A stretch of DNA of 64,000 nt from Thalassia testudinum (taxonomy: Eukaryota > Streptophyta > Magnoliopsida > Alismatales > Hydrocharitaceae), in NCBI GenBank assembly GCA_037157565.1, contig JAZHRO010000063.1:92132001-92196000 (forward strand), read 5' to 3'. The translations under genes and the position numbers were made by a program. Shown here in pieces: positions 21,680-33,621 of the stretch. Under the pieces are notes generated by a model that was given only the letters and a program-made list of their open reading frames with translations, was not told the DNA's origin and did no database searches. Numbering within the stretch: position 1 is the first letter of the stretch; every line of letters starts with the position of its first letter.

Positions 21680-23519
21680 GATCCAGAAGCAAGGTAATTG
21701 ACAATGTCGGCATACCAAGGTCCACTTGCCACATTAATTGCCAATAGGTGCTCATCAGGAAAAATGTCATTAATCAGCAGAGTAAGTCCAATATGGTTAG
21801 GGTCCAGTTTGCAAAGATGATCAGCCACAACATTTTGGGCTCCGGCCTTATCGCGGATCTCAATGTCTAATTCTTGGAGTAGAAGGATCCAACGAATCAG
21901 TCTAGGCTTGGCATCCTTCTTGTGCATGAGATAGCGAATAGCCGCGTGATCAGTGAAAACAATAACGTGTGAGCCCAGAAGGGAAGAGCAAAATTTCTCC
22001 AGCCCAAAGACGACCGCCAGCAGTTCCTTTTCAGTGGTAGTATAATTATGCTGGGCCTCGTCCAATGTCTTACTGGCGTAGTACACCACGAAGGGGTGTC
22101 TATCGCGTCTTTGTCCCAGGATGGCTGCGACTGCAAGGTCGGAAGCGTCACACATGAATGCAAAGTCAAGGGACCAATCAAGTGGCTGGAGAACAGGGGC
22201 CTTGGTGACAGCATTATGCAGCTGCGTGAATGCTCGTATGAAATCGGGGCCCATATCGAAGGGTACGTCGGTCGATAGGAGATGAGTTAAAGGTCGAGAA
22301 ATCTTGGAGAAATCTTTGATAAATCTCCTATAGAAACTGACGTGTCCCAGGAAGGAGCAGATTTGTTTGACAGAGCCAGGCACAGGTAAATCAGCAATGA
22401 CATCAAGCTTAGCTCTGTCAACCTCGATACCCCTATTGGAGATGATATGTCCGAGAACAATTCCCTCGTGTACCATAAAATGACTTTTTTCCTAGGAAAG
22501 CATGAGGTTTACATCAATACATCTCCTAAGGATACGGGTCAGGTTGGCAAGGCAGTCATCGAAAGATGGTCCAAAGATAGAAAAGTCATCCATGAAGACC
22601 TCGAGAAAGTCACCCACCATGTCATGAAATATTGCCAGCATACATCTCTGGAAAGTTGCTAGCGCGTTGCAAAGTCTGAACGGCATCCTTCTAAATGCAA
22701 AGGTGCCGAATGGGCAGGTAAAAGTGGTTTTCTCTTGGTCCTGGGGGTCAATTGCCACCTGGTTATATCCTGATAATCCATCAAGAAAATAGAAAAATTT
22801 ATTTCCCACTAACCGCTTCAGGATTTGGTCAATGAAAGGTGGCGGAAAGTGATCTTTCTTCGTTGCAGCATTGAGTTTCCTATAATCTACACACACTCTC
22901 TAGGATGTAGGAGTAAGTGTAGGGATGGATTCGCCCCTGTCAGTGACACGGATGGTGAGTCCCGCCTTTTTGGGCACAATGTGAATCGAACTCACCCAGG
23001 GGCTATCGCTGATCGAGTAGATTATACCTGCATCCAACCACTTAATAATTTCCTTCATAATGACCTCCCGCATGTTAGGGTTGAGACGTCGCTGCATCTC
23101 GCGGGAAGGTCGAGCCTCCTCCGTATATATACAGTGAGTGCAGTAGTAGGGGCTAATGCCAGATAAGTCTGATAAAGACCATCCAATGGCTACCTTGTGT
23201 TCCATAAGGACCTTCGTTAGTTTGCACTCTTGCTCCTTGGTCAATTTTGAACTGATGATTACGGGAAGCATTTCATTTGGTCCCAGGAAAACATACTTAA
23301 GTGTACTAGGCAGCTCTTTCAACTCGGGAGTGGATGGTGAAAGATCTGGCATTTCTTGGGATGAGAGTGTCTCAGGCTGATCAGAAAACAAGTCAAGAAG
23401 AAGAAGTTGGCCCTCAGATTGGCCAAGAAGAGGGGCTTCTTGGATAGATGGATCCAAAAAGGAATAGCCCCAGTGAGAAGTATGTGGGCTCAAGGTCCCA
23501 ATGTGGAGTTGCAACTCCG
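21680..23519 (-). pseudogene. A reverse transcriptase and RNase H, broken
   Basis: Copies element RNA into DNA and degrades the RNA strand. The segment entering RT reads ELPSTLKYVFLG and LDAGIIYSISDSPWVS. RT follows with VDYRKLN, the first catalytic Asp in FLDGLSGYNQ, and FMDDFS, where Athila-type elements have FMDD rather than YIDD. The connection ends in [13 protein letters not shown]. RNase H shows Asp in FMCDASD, Glu in [10 protein letters not shown] and Asp in VFTDHAA. Stops lie just before VCVDYRKLN (about 22905) and after LMLS (about 22492); both look like Trp codons changed to TAG. The frame runs into element C at 21674 and resumes in integrase at 13537. Confidence 0.92.
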
Positions 23520-23520
23520 C

Positions 23521-25077
23521 CTAATTTGGCGGCAAAGAAAGGGCAATCCGATCTTCAAGAGTGTGGATCGGCGGTGAGTAGCCCGGATATGATTCAAACC
23601 ACGAGGTATGGGAAGTGGAGAAAACCTCATCAAAAGTCTGGTCAGGAAAAAGTATGGGACAAGGGAGGGATGGGGGAACGTCATAATATGTGTTGGTCAG
23701 GCAATCATCAGCGTTTAAAGGCAGTCCACAGCAGTCAGAATAGGTCCCAATTAGTCCGATACACATGCTGACGGCCATGTCCTCGTCAGATGTGTCATCC
23801 TCGATGCAATCGCATTCAAAGTTCTTGGTTTCCTTGAAGATGTTAAGCTTGAGCTTTTCAGATCCAATGGCAATCTCAATACAGCCCGACTCGCAGTCGA
23901 TATGGGTGTGGGCTGTGGCCAAGAAAGGTTGACCAAGAATGATCGGACAATCAGAAAGTGAGCTAGGAACTTCTATATCTAAAACAAAAAAGTCAACAGG
24001 AAAACAGAGACTATTGACCCTAACCACCACGTCTTCCACCACACCCTTTGGAATTTTCACAGAATAATCTACCAACTGTAACGTAATAGGGGTAGGTTTC
24101 AGATTTCCCCAGGAAAATTTTTCGAGCATGATGGTTGGAATAAGATTGATGGAAGATCCTAGATCAAGTAGGGCATGGTTAAAATTGCAGCCTTGGATGC
24201 TACAAGAAATAATTGGTGCGCCTGGATCTTTCTGCTTCGGTGGTAGATTTGACAGTATAGCACAACTCACATGAGGCGAGAGAACCATCGGATTCTTAGT
24301 TTTCTTTGACTGTCTCCTGGGTGTTGTGTAGTCTTTAAAAAATCGAGTGATAGTAGGTATGTGGTCGATAGCCTCGAGAAGGGGTACCTTGATTTCAACA
24401 TCCCTGAATAAATTACGCAGGTTATCAAAGGCCTGCGTATCTTTCTTCTTACCTTTTGGCTCCCTCAGTAGAGCCTCAGGGAATGGGACTGATTCTGGCA
24501 CCAATTTAGGTGTATCGTCCTCTCGCGAATGCGGTGTGCATCCCGAATGAGAGGGCGATGAAGAAGATGGGCCAGGATCAGGTCGAGGCAGATTGATGGT
24601 CTGCTTACCGCTCCTCATAGTCAAAGAATTGGACGATGCGGGTCCAGTGGGATCATACGGTAGAGGAGGGTTCGTAATAGGGACATAAGAGTGAGGTGCT
24701 GCTGCAGGATTACCCTGAAATCCCGGTGGAATGCTCGAAGCCTGCAGAATCTGATGAACTTGCCCCTGAGAAGGTTGTACCTGTGGTTGAGGACCACGGG
24801 GTATGAAATTTCGTGGGTTTGGAATAGGTTGGGCTGGAAGAGTGCCCTGGGATCGAGTCGCCATGCGTAGTTGACTAATCTCAACATTCTGCTGCGCCAA
24901 TTGGTGCTGAAGAGAGGTCATGTTCTCTTCATGGCATTTTGACATTTTCATCATCATTCGCATCAATTTGTCAAGAGGACTTGATGCGTGTTCGGTTTGC
25001 GGTACGCAAGGGCCTAATGGCAGATTCGCCATAGGATTAGACTGGGCCCTTGGGATGACGGGTGCGAATGGTCGCAT
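23521..25077 (-). pseudogene. A gag C-terminus and aspartic protease
   Basis: A 518-codon open stretch. The first 90 residues finish gag with a coiled-coil-like segment (SPLDKLMRMMMKMSKCHEENM and then QLAQQNVEISQL). A Pro/Gln/Ser-rich linker follows. The protease is recognisable by HALLDLGSSINLIP, where Athila-like elements have DLGA/S instead of DTG, and by the flap and later region (GVVEDVVVRVN, CPIILGQPFLATA). This enzyme would cut the polyprotein. The frame ends in a stop just before the segment that leads into RT. Confidence 0.85.
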
Positions 25078-25080
25078 TGG

Positions 25081-26469
25081 TCCACCCGCGAGGTTTTGGT
25101 GCTGCAGGTTGTTGGACCATGCAAAGTTTGGATGATTTCGCCACCCTGAGTTATTAGTGGCAGAGAACGGGTTGTTCCCCGAGGCTCAAGTGTCTTCTAT
25201 ACCAGAAGACGCGTCCGCATGTAAATATGCATCCGAGGACACGGAGGCTTGGTCCTCCGTGTCAAAATACTGTCCTGTAGAAGCCAGATCCACATGACTT
25301 ACCGAATTGCTCAGCGCAACACTCGGTAAGGAAGGTCTTACGGGGTTTCTAGGGATAAGCCTGGTGTTGGAAGACTTGGGATTGTGACGAAGTGGTGAGG
25401 TGGGGGTGTTTGCCATAGAACGGGCAGGGTTGGCTAGAAGCTCGTCCAGCTTCTTGTGCACGACGGAGACTTCATCCAATTTTTGTGCAATAAGCCTGAG
25501 ATCTGTGGATGAATGGGAGGGTCCCGTGTCAACTTCGTGGACGTTACGAGGTAGGCTGGTATGATTAAAGGCGATAATGGAGGCATTGTTCATTGAGTTT
25601 TCACTCATATTTTCAAATAATTCGAATGCTCCATTCTCATCTTTATTCATAAAATTCCCTTCGCAGGAAGCGTCTGCAATCTGCTTTAAAGTCTCATTTA
25701 GCCCAAAGTAGAAAATCTAGGCTATATGCCACTTAGGCAGACCGTGGTGCGGACACTTCTTGAGGAGGTCATTATATCTCTCACATGCCTCATGAAACTG
25801 TTCGCCGTTTTGTTGCGTAAATGAAGTGATAGCACGGCGAAGCACATTGGTTCACCCGATTGGGAAGAACTTCTTGAGAAATGCTATTCGCATCTCTTTC
25901 CAAGAGTGGATGGTTCTCCCAAGGGTGCATAACCACTGCGATGCTTTATCCCACAATGAAAATGGGAACATTTTCATGAGGACTATAGTTAACCCGATAT
26001 TTCTAGGTTTAACAGTTTCAACCAATCGGGTTAGGTCTTCCAAGTGGAGAAAAGGATCTTCACTTGCAAGAGCATGGAAGTGAAAATTTATCAGGCCAAT
26101 TATGTTAGGTTTCAATTCAAAGTCGTCCCCCCCCATGGGGACCCGAATTTGTCCTATGGTCTCTGTAGCAGTGGGATTCTGATAGGAGCTAAGAGACCTA
26201 GGCTCCTCCCGTTCGGGAGGGTTCTACATTTCCTCCAATGTTTCCCTAATGGCCTCAATTTGTTCATTATACATTTTCATTTGGGCTTGGAGGCGGGTTA
26301 TGGGATCCAAGGCTCCACCACCTGGTGGGTTTTGAGGACGATTTCCTCCCTTGGGATTTGGGGGTGGGCGTGCAACCATGTTTGTGGAGGAGGAGGACGA
26401 TTCGGCTTCTTCTCTAAATTTATCAGGTAATTCACACAGTTCAGGGTTTTGTGACCTCCTCCCAAACAT
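25081..26469 (-). pseudogene. A gag, broken
   Basis: Capsid protein region starting MFGRRSQNPEL (26469). Next come a Ser/Pro-rich part, the retrotransposon gag core (GLINFHFHALASEDPFLHL, then MFPFSLWDKASQWL and FLKKFFPIG), the segment QQNGEQFHEACERYNDLL, and a C-terminal part with GWRNHPNFAW, typical of Athila gag. Stops are at about 26221, 25857, 25717-25719 and 25190. The one at 25717-25719 (TAG) is shared with element B. The homologous B gag is 30032-31965 on the plus strand. Confidence 0.9.
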
Positions 26470-26714
26470 GCACTACCGCAGGAAGAATTGGGGGGATACG
26501 AAGGGAAAAGAGATGAGAGAAATGACGCCGCAAAGGTGCACTTGATGACAAATCAATACAATCAAATTCCTAACCTCTACAGTGTGCCTTTAGACCTAAA
26601 GATCTAAGTTACCTACTATCATGACCTACGAAACCGAATGCGAGCATCACGGAACCACCGGGCCAGATTGAAAGGCCGTTTGCCCCAGTCTTAGACACCC
26701 GATAGCATGTGAGA
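26470..26714 (-). other. A leader, gag-proximal part
   Basis: Matches B's leader (29785-30031) in reverse complement. The join GTGAGGGT / AGGGTTCTCAC shows that B entered here, with ACCCT duplicated. Confidence 0.8.
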
Positions 26715-26719
26715 ACCCT
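26715..26719. repeat. Target-site duplication of element B, left
   Basis: ACCCT here and at 37108-37112, perfect. B's own uninterrupted leader has a single AGGGT at the matching place (about 29786). Confidence 0.88.
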
Positions 26720-28626
26720 TGATTGCATCGCAAAAATACACCTGCAATTGTGCCGTCTTGTGCTATTTCTTAGCATTACTAGTGCATATTAGGTATCCTT
26801 AGTCGCATTTGCGAAAATACATGCATGCATGCATTTAATTGAGAGGGGAGGAGAGTGAATAAAATGGCCTCGCAATTCACATTTTCCTCAAGTGCTGCTT
26901 TGCAAAATTCACCATATTTCTATTTTTAATTTTATTTGACTTTGAATTCTTCCCACGGCTGCAAGACATGGCCTCTTCTTCCTTGCGCCATGCTCTGCAA
27001 CAGCAGCCTGCCAGGCCATGCAAGCCACTCCCTGCAGCCGCATGCACAGCCAGGGCATGGCTGTGCATGCCTTCTTCCTATATAAAAAAAGATCGACTTC
27101 TTGCAAAGGAGAGTCTGGTCCAGCCAAAAAAACTCCACAGTATCTTCTTCTCCAAGCCGCCTCCTCCTCTCTCCCTCCATATGCAGGCCCTCCTCCTCTG
27201 AGGAGACACTCTGCGGGCAGGAGCACCTCACAGTGGTGCATAGCCACAACTATGAGTCCACCATCGCCCAGCTCATCAGAGAGCCGGTGGGCGTGGTGAT
27301 ATTCTCTGTTTCAACTTTTCAAGCCATTTCAACCATTGGAGCAGGAGCTTCAAGCTTTGAAGCTCAAAGCTCCGCACGCCCCTGCAGCAGCCGGCCAAGC
27401 CCCATGGCGCACAACAGCAAGCCACCCTCACCCCTCTTCGCACACGTAAGCCACCGCGCGCGCCTGCAGGCTGCCATCGCCTTCTGCTTCTTCACGTATG
27501 CTCACCTCTCCGCGCAAGCCACCAGCCGGCGCACCCCTTCCACACACTCACTAGCTCGCATGCGCCAGCTGCAAGCCTCCGGTCGCGCGGCTCGCCTGGG
27601 CACTGTAGCCACTGTTCACGGTTTCAACGGAACACTGTGGCTACAGTAGGGTGACCGGTAAGTTTCTCACTTATCCGGTCACTCGGTGCGCCACTACAGG
27701 CCATAGCCCACGCGTGCGTTCTGCCCCGCGTCCCGCTCCAGCGCCTGCCCGCACATCTGCCAGTGCCCACACTCGCCCGCGTATCTGCCCACCTCAACGT
27801 CTGCATCCGCGTCTCCCTTCACCCTCTCCAGCCCCTTCGCGCAGCTCGGTACATATATACCTATATATTTATAACCATATATACATATAGATATATTTAC
27901 ATATATACATATATTTTTTTTTCACATTACTTACCATACGTTGTATCGCGGGAATATCTGCACCAGTTGCTGATTTCCCCGATACACGCGTACAAAAAGC
28001 GTGGTCACACTCATCTTCCATCAATCCACCTTACCCTCCACGCGGCACTTAGTCCTATTGGTTGCGTCTTTCTAGACGACGACCGGCTCGACACTATGCT
28101 ACACTCCATCTTCGCCTCCAACACCACCCCTTTATACATATATAGTATATACATATATATCTATACTATATTTACTTTATTTCTATTTCTCTTGCATGCC
28201 AGTAAAAAGATAAAAAAATATATAAAAGAGAAAAGATAATTCTGGACTTGCAGGTACTCAGTCTTACGAATAGCAAGACCCATTTTGGAACCCTGATTTG
28301 GCTCAAAGCCAAGAACCTAATTTTGAGGGTGTGCCTCAAGGACAAGAATTATCAGAAAAAAAATATAAATAGAAAAACACCAAAAACACAATAAATGAAC
28401 GGAAGAGATTCATTGGAGGAAAGGCATAGAAACTTGACTTCTAATCCCACTTCCCTTAGTTCAGCCTTGGGCCTAAAAGTGACCAAGATAAAATCAAGTA
28501 GGCCAAGTAAAAAAATATTTTGTAAAGAGATGGTTAGGCTCAATTTAAGTTAACCACTATACACACTTCAACGATAAAATCACCATATTAACATAACCTA
28601 TCCGGGTCCGACCACCATCCCTTTCA
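26720..28626 (+). repeat. Element B 5' LTR
   Basis: 1907 bases, TGATTGCATCG to CCCTTTCA. U3 has CATGCATGCATGCA at about 26820-26834. A perfect palindrome lies at 27040-27070 and TATAAAAAAA at 27081-27090. Compared with the 3' LTR about 740 bases are missing near 27850, including nearly all of the TA microsatellite. Confidence 0.9.
27040..27090 (+). promoter_or_regulatory. B 5' LTR core promoter: RY palindrome and TATA box
   Basis: GCATGCACAGCCA (27040-27052) and TGGCTGTGCATGC (27058-27070) are perfect 13-bp inverted arms around GGGCA. Each arm holds CATGCA, the core of the RY element bound by B3-domain seed regulators in plants. TATAAAAAAA begins 11 bases later at 27081. Same layout at 34800-34850 and, on the minus strand, 40371-40420. 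Confidence 0.7.
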
Positions 28627-28627
28627 A

Positions 28628-28645
28628 TGGCACCGTTGCCGGGGA
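28628..28645 (+). other. B primer-binding site, tRNA-Asp type
   Basis: TGGCACCGTTGCCGGGGA, one mismatch from the complement of the plant tRNA-Asp(GUC) 3' end, one base after the 5' LTR. Confidence 0.9.
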
Positions 28646-30031
28646 AGTGCGTATGCAAGTAAGTTTCTATTCCATTCCTTTCATTTTTTTTCTCTTCTCT
28701 TTTCATGGGTGTTTTTGTTTATTGTTGTGCAGGTGAACTTGTTGCAAGGAGAAGGCAGGCAGTCGAAGTCGGAGACGTGGGCAGGTCCAAGGCGGGAACG
28801 GGAGCGTGAAAACGCTGACACCACACTAGAGCTTCGCACATGCTGCAGAACAAGTAGGTCTTTCTTTCTTAGCAACCTAGGTTAACTTGTCACCTTAATT
28901 AAAAAAAAAAGAGAAAAAGAAAACTAAAAACTAAAAAACTAGAAAAACTTCTTGGGATCTCTTGGGGCAAGTGGATTAAAATTCACTTGTTTGATTGTTT
29001 GCCTTTACTCCCACCGCCCTGGGATTTCCCACCAAACTTCGTATAGCGAAGATCCAAGAATCTTGATTCTTGAATTTTTCGCCGTGTGAAGTATTCTTTG
29101 AGGCAAACATAAAAAGATTGATTGCACCCCTCTTTGCCTCACTTATCTGCAAATTCGGGATCACATTTTTGGTGGGGAGACTTGAAATTGAGTTGATTCC
29201 AACCCCACCACGACTTTTCACGTGCCTAAGATTGGATCTCGAATATTTCAACCCCAACAAATTGATTTTCTTTATCTGTTGGTTGAGCCTTGTGTGTGGA
29301 AAACATTCTAGTGATTGGGAGCACATGAAATGAAGTGCTTGGCTCCCTTTCACACTAATCTAAAACCAATTCGTGCATCCACACATAGAAATCTCCATTT
29401 TAGGGAAGCCCATTGCATTTTAGCATGCATTAACCAACTGACATTGAAGAAGGGTTTGTTGGGCTTAGAAGAAAACCTGTATTCTCTCAAAACTCGAAGA
29501 TTGGTTGAATTGGTAATTTAGTGATATCCTAAAATCCATACTACTTAAGGCTGAATTCTAAAAATCATTCACCAATTAAAACTTCAATTCGGGGAGATTT
29601 CCCCATTGCATGCTTGGTTTACACACTTGTAAAATCAATCACTTGGGCATTACCCGTAAACAATGCCCTTCACATTCCAAAAGCACTTGATCCTAAGCGT
29701 CTAACTAAAACTGGTAGTAACTTGACCCTTATTAAGGATTGGAGGTCTAACTACCTACGTGTAGCGCCTACGTGCTGGTGAGGGTTCCCGCATGCTATCG
29801 GGTGTCTAAGACTGGGGCAAACAGCCTTTCAATCTGGCCCGGTGGTTCCACGATGCTCGCATTCAGTTCCGTAGTTCGTGATAGTAGGTAACTTAGATCT
29901 TTAGGTCTAAGGGCACATTGTAGAGGTTAGGAATTTGATTGTATTCATTTGTCATCAAGTGTACCTTTGAGGTGTCATTTCTCTCATCTCCTTTTCCTTC
30001 CTTATCTCCCTAATTCTTCCTGCAGTAGTGC
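28646..30031 (+). other. B leader, no gene seen
   Basis: 1.4 kb untranslated leader matching A's leader (37113-38223 and 26470-26714, reverse complement). It has A-rich runs (28898-28945) and no conserved frame. Confidence 0.75.
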
Positions 30032-31965
30032 ATGTTTAGGAGGAGGTCACAAAACCCTGAACTATTTGAATTGCCTGATAATTTTAGAAAAGCAGACGAA
30101 TCCTCCTCCTCCTCCACGAACATGGCTGCACGCCCACCCCCAAATCCCGAGGGAGGAAACCACCCTCGAAACCCACCAAGTGGTGGAGCCTTAGATCCTA
30201 TAACCTACCTCTAAGCCCAAATGGAAATGTATAATGAACAAATTGAAGCCATAAGGGAAACATTGGAGGAAATGCAGATCCTCCCGAACGGGAGGAGCCT
30301 AGGTCTCTTAGCTCCTATCAGAATTCTGCTGCTACAGAGACCATAGGACAAATTCGGGTCCCATGGGCGGGGATGACTTTGAATTGAAGCCTAACATAAT
30401 TGGCCTAATAAATTTTCACTTCCATGGTCTTGCAAATGAAGATCCTTTTCTCCACTTGGAAGACCTAACCCGATTGGCCGAAACTGTTAAACCTAGAAAT
30501 ATCGGGTTACCTATAGTCCTCATGAAAATGTTCCCATTTTCATTGCGGGATAAAGCGTCGCAGTGGTTACGTACCCATAGGAGAATCATCCACTCTTGGG
30601 AAGAGATGTGAACAGCGTTTCTCAAGAAGTTCTTCCCAATCAGGCGAACCAATGCGCTTCACCGGGCTATCACCTCCTTTACGCAACAAAACGGCGAACA
30701 ATTTCATAAGGCATGGGAGAGGTATAATGACCTCCTCAGGAAGTGTCCGCACCATGGTCTGCCTAAGTGGCATATAGCCTAGATTTTCTACTATGGGCTA
30801 AATGAGACTTTGAAGCAGATTGCAAACGCTTCCTGCAGAGGGAATTTTATGAATAAAGACGAGAATGGAGCATTCGAATTATTTGAAAATATGAGTGAAA
30901 ACTCAATGAACAATGCCTCCATTGTCTCCTTTAATTGTTCCAGGCTACCCTATAATGTCCACAAAGTTGACACGGGACCCTCCCATTCATCCACTAATCT
31001 CAGCCTTATCGCACAGAAATTGGATGAAGTCTCTGTCGTGCACAAGAAGCTGGACGAGCTTCTGGCCAACCCCGCCTGTTCTATGGCAAACACCCCCACC
31101 TCACCACTTCATCACAATCCCAATTCTTCCAATACCAGGCTTATCTTGAGAAACCCTGTTAGACCTTCCTTACCCAGTGTCGCACTGAGTGACTCGGTAA
31201 GTCATGTGAATCTGGCTTCTGCGAACCAGTATTTTGACACAGAGGACCAAACCTCCGTGTACTCGGATGCATATTTACATGCGGTCACGTCTTCTGGCAT
31301 GAAAGACGCTTGTACCCTGGGGAACAACCTGTTCTCTGTCACTTATAACCCAGGGTGGCGAAATCATCCAAAACTCGCATGGTCCAACAACCCGCAGCGC
31401 CAAAACCCCCCGGGTGGACCAATGTGACCGTCCGCCCCCGTCATCCCAAGGGCCCAGTCTAATCCTATGGCAAATCCGCCATCGGGTCCTTGCATACCGC
31501 AAGTAGAACACGCATCAAGTCCTCTTGACAAATTGATGCGAATGATGACGGAAATGTCAAAGCAACATGAAGAGAACATGACCTCTCTTCAGCACCAATT
31601 GGCGCAGCAGAATGCTGAGATCAGTCAACTACACATAGCAACTCGATCTCAGGGCACTCTTCCCGCCCAACCTGTTCCAAATCTGTGAAATTTCGTACCC
31701 TGTGGTACTCAACCACAGTTACAACCTTCTCAGGGGCAAGTACATCAAATTCTGCAAGCTCCAAGCATTCCTTCGGGATTTCAGGCTAATCCCACTGCAG
31801 CACCGCACACTTATGTCCCTATTGCGAACCCTCCTCCGCCGTATGATCCCACTGGACCTGCATCGTCCAATGCAATCACTACAAGGAGCGGTAAGCAGAT
31901 TGTCGATCCACCTCGACCTGATCCTGGCCCGTCTTCTTCATCGCCCTCTCATTTGGGATGCGCAC
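30032..31965 (+). pseudogene. B gag and start of pol, broken and truncated
   Basis: Starts MFRRRSQNPEL. It follows the same order as A gag: gag core with GLINFHFHGLANEDPFLHL and MFPFSLRDKASQWL, FNKDENGAFELFENM-type middle part, GWRNHPKLAW, and a coiled-coil-like part SPLDKLMRMM. Stops at 30213 (TAA), 30606 (TGA), 30780 (TAG, shared with A), 31426 (TGA) and 31686 (TGA); several TGAs face CGA in A. Frameshifts occur near 30290-30370 and after 31690. The frame ends in the Ser-rich linker before protease, where E inserted. No protease or RT remains. Confidence 0.88.
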
Positions 31966-33582
31966 TGACGAGTTGATTGTTCACTTTAAAGTCGTTTACA
32001 GTTTTATGTGGTGGAAAAATTGACTATTCAATATTTAAAAAGAAATAACCACTCGCAGAAGAGAGAGTCGTATCCACAGGGAGGCAATGACGTATTTAAA
32101 TTTGCACCAGTTAAAAATGTTTGTTCGTAGTTAGTTTGGACAAGAATCAAGACAAAATTACCTTCAGATTAAGGTTGAAACAAGAAACAATGCTAAAATA
32201 GCAATTCTGAGTAACTAGAGGATATTTGTCGCAATGTAGAATCAATAAAATATTAATAAAAATTGACAATGGTAGAAAATGTAATTTTTAATGACCTGGT
32301 TACTGTAGCAAAACAAGGGATTTTTTTCCCTTTGTTGTGTGCAACGAGGAGTGGACGGCCGGACGTGGGAAGCTCGGAGGAAGTTCCTTGGACCGAGGGC
32401 TTCGAAATGGTGGTGGCGGCGTGTCGCGCGGCGGCCGGAGTCGACCGGACGAGCTCCGGCAGAGGTGGCTGCAGCCGGTGTTGCAACTGCTATTGGCGGT
32501 GAGCGTGCGTTGCAGGCGGGTGCGGGAGCGCACGCGGCCTGTTGGCGGTTCTGCCGGCTCTGCTACTGCGTGCTGGCTGGAGGCGTGGACGTGCATGGAT
32601 GGGTGGTCGCAAAGGCTGGAGGGCGCGGGTGAAGGCTGCAGGTGCGGGGAAGGTGCTGCGGGCGCGGGAGTGAGCGGGTGAGGTTCTGCAGGTGCGGCTG
32701 CAGCTGGCGTGGGTGCGCAAGCGGTTGCGCGCTTTGTTGGCATGGGTGTGTAGGCGGTGAGAGCGGGAGGAAGTGGCAGGTTCTTGCGTGCGACTGGAGG
32801 TGAGCGGGAAGACTGCTACGGCGTGGGTGGCATGGGTGCGCAGGCTGGAGGGCGTGGAGATGGCGTTGGAGGTGAAGTGGGCGGACGGTGGTTGCTGCTG
32901 GAGTGGGGTGTGGCTTAAGACATCCAGGAAATTTCCTGGATGTCTTAACTGACTGAGAGGGTGATTGCACAGTGGCTGCGGCAGTGGTTGTTGGTGACGA
33001 TGGCGAGGGAGATGCACACTAAGGTGCTCACGGTAATGCGGATGAGCTCCGGATGGCGGTGTGGCCTGTCACACCACACGCCCACGGTGGTGGAGACTCG
33101 CCGTCACGGTTGAGGCCGGCGGTATGGAATGGAAGAGAGAAGATCTCTCTACACAGTGGTGGGTTGGTGGTGGAGGCCTCGTGAGCTCGGCTGCCTCCTC
33201 CTCTCTTTTGAAATCAGCTGCCCGACCAAATCCAACACATCCGCTCCTCCTTGAATGGGTTCTTCATTGCGACAGCTACAACCGTTGCACGTAGAAGAAG
33301 AATAAACAAAATAATGATAAAATATTATGGTTATTTATATACAAACCCTTAACTTTTATGTTAACCTAAATTAATGCATGCAATGTACCTAATTAGTTAA
33401 CTAATGCAATTCTAAGTTAATTCTAAATGCATTTAAATATGAATAAGATGCATGAATTATGTAATTGAATTAGAAATATGAATTAATCTATTTACATCCT
33501 AATTTATGCTAAATAAATGTTAGAATTAACCTAATGTCTAGGCACTTAAATACTTAAATAGCTCACAAATATGGGCTAATCA
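31966..33582 (-). repeat. Element E 3' LTR
   Basis: 1617 bases, starts TGACGAGTTGATTG and ends GGGCTAATCA. Collinear with both C LTRs but shorter and more diverged in the GC-rich centre (32330-33230). TATATAAATA on the minus strand near 33330-33340. Confidence 0.87.
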
Positions 33583-33621
33583 AATACCCCCATGCCTAGT
33601 TTTTGCTAGTCCCTAGCAAAA
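33583..33621 (-). promoter_or_regulatory. E polypurine tract and perfect palindrome
   Basis: Minus strand: TTTTGCTAG-GGA-CTAGCAAAA (33621-33601), then ACTAGGCATGGGGGTATT next to the LTR. This is the best-kept version of the module shared with A, C, F and I. Confidence 0.82.
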
